Of a stretch of DNA of 21,639 bases, positions 15,964 through 21,639 are shown in pieces; positions within the stretch are counted from its first letter, which is position 1; every line of letters starts with the position of its first letter. A program made the translations under genes and the position numbers. The notes under the pieces are model-generated. The model ran no database searches and was not told the origin of the DNA. It worked only from the letters and a program-made list of their open reading frames with translations. This DNA comes from BHER01 sp051652245 (GTDB taxonomy: Bacteria > Bacillota_I > Bacilli_A > Culicoidibacterales > Culicoidibacteraceae): assembly GCA_051652245.1 (NCBI GenBank), contig JBOFTV010000023.1:1-21639 (forward strand), in the 5' to 3' direction.

Positions 15964-17454
15964 GTGAAGAAAATATTGATAACAATCGCAATCGCAATCC
16001 TCTTAACAGCATGTACCCCAAAAATTCAAAATACCGGAGGGAAGAGCCTGACAACAACACTAGCTGATGAAAGCAAAAGTGCAACAGCACAAATAACCTA
16101 TAAAATTGATGCTAGCCTAGATGTGACAAGTCATATACCTGTTGTTCGTGGAAACCAAGTGACTAGTTTTAGCAATAATAGTGATAAAAAGATGGAGACA
16201 ATTGTTTTTCATCTCTATGCAGACTCATATAATACGGATTTAACAATGCCAGGACTGATAACATTTCCCAAGTTTCCCAATGACTCCTATCAACAAGCGG
16301 ATTACTATGGTGGAGTGGAAATTGGAACCGTTAAAATTGGCGGGGAACCAGTAGTATTTACCCAGAAGAACCAAGTGCTAGAAATCAAAGAATTTGGTGG
16401 ACTAAAGCCAAATAAAGCAATCGGAATTGAAATTGAATTCACTGTAAGCCTCCCCTATAGTACAGAAAGACTTGGTTTTTATGATAATATTTATTCAATT
16501 ACCCAATGGTATCCACTGCTTTCCAAATTTGACAGCACAACAGAATCATGGGATAAGAAACCTTATTATCAAGTAGGCGAAACCGATTTAGTTGATGCCT
16601 CAGAATATGATGTGACATTTAAATTACCAGAAAAGTTTAAAGCTGTCACAAGTGGTAACATAACAGAAATTGATGAAACAACAATTAAAAGTACCCTTAA
16701 AGCCGGGCGGAATTTTGTACTGATTGCTAGTCCAAGATATACAGTCTATGAACAAGAGTCGGGAGGCGTGCTTTTTAGGAGTGCTTATATAAATGACCTT
16801 CATGGCGAAGAAGATGGTGGAATTAAACCGGTGGAAGCAGCTAAAGTGGCATTTGCTTTTTATAAACAAAACATTGGTCCTTATCCTTACAATACATTTT
16901 CAATTGCTGAAACAGGTGTCGAAGGATTTGCAATGGAATATAGTGGTTTAATTCAAATGGGAGTTTACCAAGATCGGCAAGGGAGATTTAGCCTCCCAAC
17001 AGAAGTTATTGCTCACGAGGCAGCGCATCAGTGGTGGTATAGCGCAGTAGGGAGCGACTCATTTAATGAACCCTACATTGACGAAGGCTTAACCTCTTTT
17101 ACAACGGCATGGATGCTCGAATCAACATATCAAAAGCCATACAAATACAAAAAAAGCCCCGCAACATTTTCGCGAATTGATCGCAGCGTCGACAAGTACA
17201 GTGAAAACCAACTAGAATATTACACAGTAGCATATGATGGCCCAACCTTGCTCCTATTTGAACTTCAAAACCTTGTAGGACCACAAATTTTCACGAAAAT
17301 CATCAAAGACTTTTACGATCAAAACAAGACAAAATTTGGCTCAAAGCTCAAATTATTACAATTAATTGAGCAGCATGCAGGCAAAGATATTAGCCAAAAA
17401 TTCGAACAATTACTCGCCAAGGATGACTATAAATATGGCGAATTAACTAAGTGA
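15964..17454 (+). CDS. M1-family zinc metallopeptidase, lipoprotein
   Basis: 496 residues. The type II signal peptide ends in LTAC, with Cys17 as lipid anchor, so the enzyme faces outward. An N-terminal beta-saddle domain precedes the gluzincin catalytic domain. The zinc site is His351-Glu352-x-x-His355 and, after 18 residues, Glu374 within YIDEGL: the exact HExxH-x18-E spacing of M1 enzymes. Tyr424 in VAYDGP is a good transition-state candidate. The exopeptidase motif GxMEN reads GFAMEY (321-326), with Tyr for Asn, so substrate binding may differ from classic aminopeptidases. The start is GTG with AAGGAG upstream. It follows the ABC-2 exporter by 15 bp and is probably co-transcribed. No C-terminal ERAP-like domain is present: this is a short M1 form. 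Confidence 0.9.
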   Translation: MKKILITIAIAILLTACTPKIQNTGGKSLTTTLADESKSATAQITYKIDASLDVTSHIPVVRGNQVTSFSNNSDKKMETIVFHLYADSYNTDLTMPGLITFPKFPNDSYQQADYYGGVEIGTVKIGGEPVVFTQKNQVLEIKEFGGLKPNKAIGIEIEFTVSLPYSTERLGFYDNIYSITQWYPLLSKFDSTTESWDKKPYYQVGETDLVDASEYDVTFKLPEKFKAVTSGNITEIDETTIKSTLKAGRNFVLIASPRYTVYEQESGGVLFRSAYINDLHGEEDGGIKPVEAAKVAFAFYKQNIGPYPYNTFSIAETGVEGFAMEYSGLIQMGVYQDRQGRFSLPTEVIAHEAAHQWWYSAVGSDSFNEPYIDEGLTSFTTAWMLESTYQKPYKYKKSPATFSRIDRSVDKYSENQLEYYTVAYDGPTLLLFELQNLVGPQIFTKIIKDFYDQNKTKFGSKLKLLQLIEQHAGKDISQKFEQLLAKDDYKYGELTK

Positions 17455-17537
17455 AAAAGATAGGGCTATCAAAGACTTTTTGTCAAATTCACTAATGCTT
17501 AAATTAGGTGAAAAATGGAAACCGTTTTCAAAAAAGC

Positions 17538-17566
17538 TTGTAAAATATCTTTCCATAGATTATAAT
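17538..17566 (+). promoter_or_regulatory. Sigma-A promoter of the PTS EIIC gene
   Basis: TTGTAA (17538-17543), a 17-bp spacer and a perfect TATAAT (17561-17566) lie 40 bp before the ATG at 17606. Because this promoter falls inside the longest open frame (open from about 17480), the upstream 42 codons are not part of the protein. Confidence 0.82.
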
Positions 17567-17605
17567 ATATACTGTAACAAAAAAAATAGTTTGGAGTGGT
17601 TTACA

Positions 17606-18988
17606 ATGATGGACAAATTAATGGTGCTAGCAAGCAAGATGAGTTCAAATAGATATCTAGGAGCAATTAGGGATGCCTTTATTTGCATCGTACCTTTAAC
17701 AATTACAGCATCCTTTGCAATACTAATTAATAATGTATTTCTAGGAACGAATTTACCTTTTTCTTTAGCAAATCCGGACTACTATTCAGCAAGCATGATT
17801 GAAGTTGTGGTAAAAATAAAATTTATTTTTGACACGATAGCTTTTGGATCACTTGAAATTATGTCGCTACTTGTGGTCTTTACACTTGCATATAATTTAG
17901 CAAAGCAAAGTGAAGTTAAAAGTCCACTTGTCAATGCCGCAATCATATTTGGCGTTTTTTACTCACTTTTCCCTAAAGGTGGACTTGTGAGTGCCTATTA
18001 TCAAAATCAGTGGGTAGAAGGATTTAAAGAAGCAGCAAACGCTGTGAATTTAGGTGGCTTAACAGGGGCAACAAATCTTTTTACAGCAATTATTGTGGGG
18101 ATTATTTTCTCAGAATTATTAATTTGGCTACAGGGATTTGATAAGCTTAAAATAACATTGCCAGAGCAAGTGCCACCAGCGGTTGCAAATGCTTTTTCAT
18201 CACTATTTCCAGCATTTTTAACAATGTTGGTGGCTGGAATAGTTGCTACAATATTCATGTTAGCTAAGCCATTTGGCTATGGTGACTTGTCAGCATTTAT
18301 TAGTGGGATGTTCCAGGCACCGTTCCTTGCTTTAGCAAGAACGAATATTGGTGGTTGGGGAATTATGTTAATATACATATTTTCAGCTAATTTCCTCTGG
18401 ATTTTTGGTTTACATGGGCCAAATATTCTTGCAGGGTTTTCACAACCAACACTAGGTGTACTTGCTGCAACCAACACAACAACATACGCAGCAACAGGAA
18501 ATGCTTATGGTTCAGATTTAGCAGTGTTTACAGCGGGATTTGTCGACTCATATGTTCAGTTGGGTGGTTCAGGGGCAACACTTGGATTAATAATTGCCGT
18601 ATTTATTGCCTCAAAAAGAGCAGATTATAAAGTTATCTGTCGACTATCATTAATGCCAGGAATTTTTGAAATTAATGAGCCAATCACATTTGGTTTACCA
18701 ATTGTCTTAAATCCAATAATGGCAATTCCATTTGTTGTTGCACCTTTAGCATTGGTAATATTACCAGGACTTTTAACAACACTTGGAATACTACCTAAAA
18801 TAGTAATTTCTGTTCCGTGGGTGACACCTCCAATAATAGGTGCATTCCTAGCAACAGGAGCAAATCCACTTGCAGCGTTAGTTGCACTAATTAATCTTGG
18901 AATAGCAACATTAATCTACCTCCCATTCGTCCTGATGGCAAACAGACAATATGATAAAGATGCATTAGAGGAACAAACCACAGTATAA
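17606..18988 (+). CDS. PTS EIIC permease, cellobiose/chitobiose (lactose) family
   Basis: 460 residues with about ten membrane helices: the sugar-translocating IIC subunit of the lactose/N,N'-diacetylchitobiose PTS family. Diagnostic segments are DKLMVLASKMSSNRYLGAIR at the N-terminus, FGLHGPNILAG with His270, and FEINEPITFGLPIVLNP with Glu358, which match the His and Glu reported to bind sugar in ChbC-type IIC proteins. The start is ATG 17606 with GGAG at 17593-17596. The next codon is also ATG. It has its own promoter and terminator, and no IIA, IIB or glycosidase is adjacent, so it must use partner subunits encoded elsewhere. The likely substrate is a beta-glucoside disaccharide. This is inference from family. 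Confidence 0.93.
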   Translation: MMDKLMVLASKMSSNRYLGAIRDAFICIVPLTITASFAILINNVFLGTNLPFSLANPDYYSASMIEVVVKIKFIFDTIAFGSLEIMSLLVVFTLAYNLAKQSEVKSPLVNAAIIFGVFYSLFPKGGLVSAYYQNQWVEGFKEAANAVNLGGLTGATNLFTAIIVGIIFSELLIWLQGFDKLKITLPEQVPPAVANAFSSLFPAFLTMLVAGIVATIFMLAKPFGYGDLSAFISGMFQAPFLALARTNIGGWGIMLIYIFSANFLWIFGLHGPNILAGFSQPTLGVLAATNTTTYAATGNAYGSDLAVFTAGFVDSYVQLGGSGATLGLIIAVFIASKRADYKVICRLSLMPGIFEINEPITFGLPIVLNPIMAIPFVVAPLALVILPGLLTTLGILPKIVISVPWVTPPIIGAFLATGANPLAALVALINLGIATLIYLPFVLMANRQYDKDALEEQTTV

Positions 18989-18997
18989 TAAAAGTCC

Positions 18998-19036
18998 AAA
19001 GAGGAAAGCACCAAAAGTGGTGCACCCTCTTTTTTT
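18998..19036 (+). terminator. Rho-independent terminator of the EIIC gene
   Basis: AAAGAGG (18998-19004) pairs with CCTCTTT (19026-19032). Within it GCACC (19008-19012) pairs with GGTGC (19019-19023). The run of T continues to 19036. Confidence 0.88.
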
Positions 19037-19081
19037 ATGGAAAAAGATGTTGGAGTAGAGATAAATAAGCTAGACTAAATA

Positions 19082-19110
19082 TTGAAAAAAAAGACTAAAT
19101 AAGCTATAAT
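19082..19110 (+). promoter_or_regulatory. Sigma-A promoter of the glycosyltransferase operon
   Basis: TTGAAA (19082-19087), a 17-bp spacer and a perfect TATAAT (19105-19110) lie 36 bp before the ATG at 19146. Confidence 0.85.
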
Positions 19111-19145
19111 TAATAGCATGAATAAATATGAAAAAGAGGGATTCA

Positions 19146-19850
19146 ATGAAAATATTACTAATCATTCCTGCATATAACGAAGCTGAAAGCCTACCAAGTT
19201 TACTTGAGGAATTAAAAGAATATTCACAGTATGGAATTATCGTTGTCGATGATTGCTCTAGTGATAATACCAAAAAAATTGCAAAAGATGCTAATATCCA
19301 TTGCATGTCATTGCCAATTAATTTAGGCTTAAGTGGTGCAGTGCAAGCAGGATTTATTTATGGTGTCAATAATCATTATGATATTTGCATCCAAATTGAT
19401 GGTGATGGTCAGCATGTACCTAGCCAAATCGCCAAACTAGTAACCTTAATTGAAGCAGGAGCTGATATTGCGATTGGCTCAAGATTTTTAGAAAATGGCA
19501 ATAAGTACGAGCAGACATTTTTTCGCGAATTGGGCGCAAAGCATATAGCGCTGATGATTCGAATTTTTTCGGGGCTTAGGTTAAGTGATCCAACAAGCGG
19601 AATGCGGGCTTTTAATCGTAAGTATTTTGAGCGGATGGCGGTTTCAACTAATAATCGACCTGAACCCGACACGATTTTGCAATTTGCCCGTGAAGGGGCA
19701 ATCATTAAAGAAGTACAGGTTGACATGCGCGATCGGATGGCAGGAGAGTCGTATTTGACGATGCCAAAGGCGATTAAATATATGATTGAAAATACATTGT
19801 CATTTTTATATATTGTTGTTCAGACACGGAAAGTTAAGGGAGTGAAGTAA
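19146..19850 (+). CDS. GT2-family glycosyltransferase (polyprenyl-phosphate sugar synthase type)
   Basis: 234 residues with the GT-A fold: IIPAYNEAESLPSLLEEL at the start, VVDDCSSDNT for nucleotide binding, and QIDGDGQH with the DxD metal motif near residue 86. GSRFLENG and LRLSDPTSGMRAFNR are typical of the dolichyl-phosphate mannose/glucose synthase group. It has no membrane helices of its own. It likely transfers a sugar from a nucleotide donor to a lipid phosphate at the inner membrane face. The start is ATG 19146, with AAGAGGG 6 bp upstream. An in-frame ATG at 19128 lacks a ribosome site. The gene for its DUF2304-type partner starts 1 bp after the stop. Donor sugar and final product are unknown. 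Confidence 0.92.
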   Translation: MKILLIIPAYNEAESLPSLLEELKEYSQYGIIVVDDCSSDNTKKIAKDANIHCMSLPINLGLSGAVQAGFIYGVNNHYDICIQIDGDGQHVPSQIAKLVTLIEAGADIAIGSRFLENGNKYEQTFFRELGAKHIALMIRIFSGLRLSDPTSGMRAFNRKYFERMAVSTNNRPEPDTILQFAREGAIIKEVQVDMRDRMAGESYLTMPKAIKYMIENTLSFLYIVVQTRKVKGVK

Positions 19851-19851
19851 G

Positions 19852-20211
19852 ATGACCGTAGTATTACAAGTTGTGCTAATTGTATTATGTATTGGGTTAC
19901 TTTGTTTGATATTACATCAAATTAGTAGGTCAAGAGTGATTTTCTCGGATTTCAATTATTGGTTGATTTTTATTTTTTCTTTGCTTATTTTAGCTATTTT
20001 CCCTGGCATTGCAACAAAAATAGCGCAATTAATTGGTGTTCAAACGGTGGTTGTTGCTGTTTTCTTGGCTGTCATTTTTTTCCTGATTTTACTAACGTTG
20101 AGCGCTTTTTTTCGAATATCCATTTTAAATCGTCGATTTATTCAGCTCACACAGAAAATTGCGATTATGGAAGAGAAAATAGAAACAGATATCAAAGATA
20201 CTAAAAAGTAA
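19852..20211 (+). CDS. DUF2304-family membrane protein
   Basis: 119 residues with three hydrophobic segments: about 3-23, 37-58 (WLIFIFSLLILAIFPGIA) and 64-90 (VVVAVFLAVIFFLILLTLSA). A charged, probably coiled-coil tail, TQKIAIMEEKIETDIKDTKK, ends it. Length, helix pattern and position 1 bp after a GT2 gene all fit DUF2304, which is regularly coupled to such transferases. It may anchor or assist the enzyme at the membrane, which is inference from context. GGGAG lies at the end of the preceding gene as ribosome site. No terminator follows. Confidence 0.82.
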   Translation: MTVVLQVVLIVLCIGLLCLILHQISRSRVIFSDFNYWLIFIFSLLILAIFPGIATKIAQLIGVQTVVVAVFLAVIFFLILLTLSAFFRISILNRRFIQLTQKIAIMEEKIETDIKDTKK

Positions 20212-20217
20212 ATAATA

Positions 20218-20226
20218 TGGTATAAT
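20218..20226 (+). promoter_or_regulatory. Extended -10 promoter of the universal stress protein gene
   Basis: TGGTATAAT is a perfect TGn-TATAAT element in the 53-bp gap, 38 bp before the start at 20265. No recognisable -35 is present 16-18 bp upstream. The gene may also be reached by read-through from the glycosyltransferase operon. Confidence 0.6.
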
Positions 20227-20264
20227 TACAGTTATAACAGAATATGAGAAAGGGGCTCAAAAAG

Positions 20265-20735
20265 ATGTATAAACTATATAAAAGTGTCATTGTGGGTATC
20301 GATGAAGGGGATCATGGTGAAGCAATTTTGACTGCAGCAATTAGAATTGCAAAAGAAGCACAGGCGAAACTTATAATTGTAAGTTCTTTACCATTGGTGC
20401 TTGATACAAGTTATAGTTATAATTCAATTGAAGGAGGCTTTATGTCAGCTTATATTGGACCAACTGCTACAGAAATTGAATCGGCAATAAATGGGCGCAA
20501 AGACATGATCGAAAAGCTTGTAGCTAACATTACGCAGGATAAAGATATTGAGTTAAATATCATTGTCAGCTTAGAAGATCCAAAGGATTTGATTTTGGGG
20601 ACAACAAAGGATTATGATGGAACACTCATTGTCTTAGGTGCTACAAGTAAGAAGTCACTAGAACGTTTTTTTGTAGGATCCGTTGCACAGTATATTGTTA
20701 ACAATGCACCATCAGATGTTTTGATTATTAAATAG
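20265..20735 (+). CDS. Universal stress protein (UspA family)
   Basis: 156 residues, one USP domain. The N-terminus YKSVIVGIDEGDHGEAILTA holds the conserved VGID strand and Asp. The C-terminal nucleotide-binding region reads LGATSKKSLERFFVGSVAQY. ATP-binding members have G-2x-G-9x-G-[ST]. Here the second Gly is Ser (G-A-T-S), so nucleotide binding may be altered. The ending NNAPSDVLIIK is typical. The start is ATG 20265 because GAAAGGGG is 8 bp upstream. The in-frame ATG at 20244 lies before that site. It has its own extended -10 promoter and a very strong terminator. Its role in stress or growth arrest is inferred from the family. Confidence 0.9.
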   Translation: MYKLYKSVIVGIDEGDHGEAILTAAIRIAKEAQAKLIIVSSLPLVLDTSYSYNSIEGGFMSAYIGPTATEIESAINGRKDMIEKLVANITQDKDIELNIIVSLEDPKDLILGTTKDYDGTLIVLGATSKKSLERFFVGSVAQYIVNNAPSDVLIIK

Positions 20736-20737
20736 CG

Positions 20738-20777
20738 AAAAACCAGAAGAAACTACTAGTAGTTTCTTCTGGTTTTT
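20738..20777. terminator. Bidirectional terminator, perfect 20-bp inverted repeat
   Basis: The 40-bp stretch is a perfect palindrome centred on ACT-AGT (20757/20758) with A and T runs at its two ends. On plus it terminates the stress protein gene (T run to 20778). On minus it can terminate the surface-protein gene. Confidence 0.9.
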
Positions 20778-20783
20778 TCTTTT

Positions 20784-20823
20784 GGGAGTAAGGGAGCTAG
20801 GTATTTTGCTACTCCCTTTTTTT
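20784..20823 (+). terminator. Second plus-strand terminator in tandem
   Basis: GGGAGTA (20784-20790) pairs with TACTCCC (20810-20816), followed by seven T to 20823. On the minus strand it has no T tail, so it acts as a back-up block against plus-strand transcription entering the surface-protein gene from its 3' end. Confidence 0.72.
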
Positions 20824-21639
20824 AGCGCATATTTGCTCGCTGTAAGCGACGCTTACGTGATAATAAAATCGTGGCTGAAATTAGCGCTAATGCAGCACCA
20901 AATACTAAAAACTCTGTTGTCCGCTGCCCTGTTGATGGTAATGTTCCTTCAGTAGCGGGTGCCGATGTTGTTTCATTATTATTTGTTGTTTCAGTATTTG
21001 TGGCTGGAATTGTAATCGTTGTTAATGCTGAGCGAAGACCACTGGCATCCTGGGCCATAAAAGTAAGTGATTGTCCACTTGTTAGTGGATCACTTAATGT
21101 AATTGACCAAAATCCAGTCGGGTCAGCTTTTGTTGTAACAACTATTGGTGGAGCAACAGCCAATGTTGCTGTTTGTCCAGTTGTTGTAATTGTTGCCGTA
21201 ATTGTTAGATTAGCACCAGATGTACCAGATAGTACCTTAGAACCAGATACAAGGGGATTTACTTTTGGAGCATCTGGTAATCCTTCACCAAAAGTGAAGG
21301 CTAAAGGATAGGTTCCATTATATGGCTCATGTTCAACGATAATTGGAACATCAGCACCGGAAGCATCTTTACCCGTTCTTGTATAAGTAAAACGATTCTC
21401 ATTAATTTCTGTTAATTCTAAATTAGCAGCATAGCCCAACCCAAGTGAGACATGTGCTCTAACTTTATTATTGCGAATAACATCATAATAACCAAGGTCC
21501 CCCCGTGTAACGCCAGTATCCTTATTAAAGAACTCATAGCGATTTGAAGTACTATCATAGCGTGCAAGCCCTAGAAAGCCACTGTTATAAGCTGATAAAT
21601 CATTTCCCGACATATCCTTAACAACAGTTCCGCTCCACC
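20822..21639 (-). CDS. LPSTG-anchored surface protein with DUF4822-like and Ig-like domains (5' end missing)
   Basis: The minus-strand frame is open to the window edge, starting WSGTVVKDMSGNDL, so the Met at 21613 is internal and the true N-terminus lies outside. The first ~115 visible residues (GFLGLARYDSTSNRYEFF, then TGVTRGDLGYYDV) resemble the DUF4822 domain of surface proteins in lactic-acid-type bacteria. A domain of about 90 residues follows, from DAPKVNPLVSGSKVLSGTSG to SALTTITIP. It looks like a bacterial Ig-like repeat. Next come a Thr/Asn/Glu-rich linker, the sortase motif LPSTG 39 residues from the end, a hydrophobic helix (FLVFGAALALISATILL) and the basic tail SRKRRLQR. It should be covalently attached to peptidoglycan by sortase A. 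Ligand or role unknown. The terminator at 20777-20738 serves it. Confidence 0.88.
   Translation of the reverse strand, partial: WSGTVVKDMSGNDLSAYNSGFLGLARYDSTSNRYEFFNKDTGVTRGDLGYYDVIRNNKVRAHVSLGLGYAANLELTEINENRFTYTRTGKDASGADVPIIVEHEPYNGTYPLAFTFGEGLPDAPKVNPLVSGSKVLSGTSGANLTITATITTTGQTATLAVAPPIVVTTKADPTGFWSITLSDPLTSGQSLTFMAQDASGLRSALTTITIPATNTETTNNNETTSAPATEGTLPSTGQRTTEFLVFGAALALISATILLSRKRRLQRANMR

Noticed and set aside
17454..17481. Weak hairpin AAAAAG/CTTTTT after the M1 peptidase
   Set aside because: The stem is only A/T-rich and six pairs long, and the T run is short. It may be a poor terminator, but the evidence is too thin to annotate.
17480..17605. N-terminal extension of 42 codons on the PTS EIIC
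   Set aside because: A near-perfect promoter (17538-17566) lies inside it and the ribosome site at 17593-17596 serves ATG 17606. EIIC homologues begin with the DKLMVLASKM-like segment.
20871..21311. A 146-codon plus-strand open frame
   Set aside because: It is antisense to the clear LPSTG surface protein, lies behind two terminators, and has no ribosome site. The open frame follows from the Thr/Ala/Val codon use of the real gene.
1..21639. CRISPR array, tRNA, rRNA, prophage or defence genes
   Set aside because: I looked for regularly spaced repeats, tRNA-like arms and known defence signatures on both strands and found none.

Overview
The window comes from a low-GC Gram-positive bacterium (Bacillota). 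AT-rich codons, strong AGGAGG-type ribosome binding sites, textbook sigma-A promoters, lipoprotein signal peptides and an LPxTG-type wall anchor all point that way. TGA is used as a stop and TGG encodes Trp, so the code is standard and not the Mollicutes one. The genus cannot be fixed from the sequence alone.

Layout. (1) 1-6628 is an alpha-glucan/oligosaccharide module: the last codons of a GH13-type glucosidase, a divergent AraC-family regulator, a glycogen/maltodextrin phosphorylase (glgP), and a CUT1 sugar ABC importer (lipoprotein plus two permeases, no ATPase) behind a promoter with two LacI-type operators. (2) 6640-8495 is an IS66-family insertion with recognisable terminal inverted repeats and a transposase broken by four frame changes. 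(3) 8535-9412 holds a small two-helix membrane protein and a convergent, frameshifted M23 peptidase remnant. (4) 9383-14167 is a complete branched-chain amino-acid-type importer, livKHMGF, preceded by a leader with its own promoter and terminator hairpin. (5) 14172-17454 is an ABC-2 exporter (ATPase plus permease) followed by an M1-family metallopeptidase lipoprotein. (6) 17538-19036 is a stand-alone PTS EIIC of the cellobiose/chitobiose family. (7) 19082-20777 carries a polyprenyl-phosphate-type GT2 glycosyltransferase with a DUF2304 membrane partner, then a universal stress protein. (8) 20822-21639, on the minus strand, is the C-terminal part of a DUF4822-like, Ig-like, LPSTG-anchored surface protein.

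How the genes work together: regions 1, 4 and 6 are nutrient uptake. Imported alpha-glucans would be split by the glucosidase and by phosphorolysis, and amino acids and beta-glucosides enter by separate systems. Regions 5, 7 and 8 concern the envelope. The 6640-9412 segment is a decay zone, with a dead IS and a dead peptidase side by side.

No clear-cut new defence or mobile system is visible. The best candidates for something under-described are the exporter plus M1 peptidase operon, the attenuator-like liv leader, the paired operators ahead of the sugar importer, and the DUF4822 surface protein.
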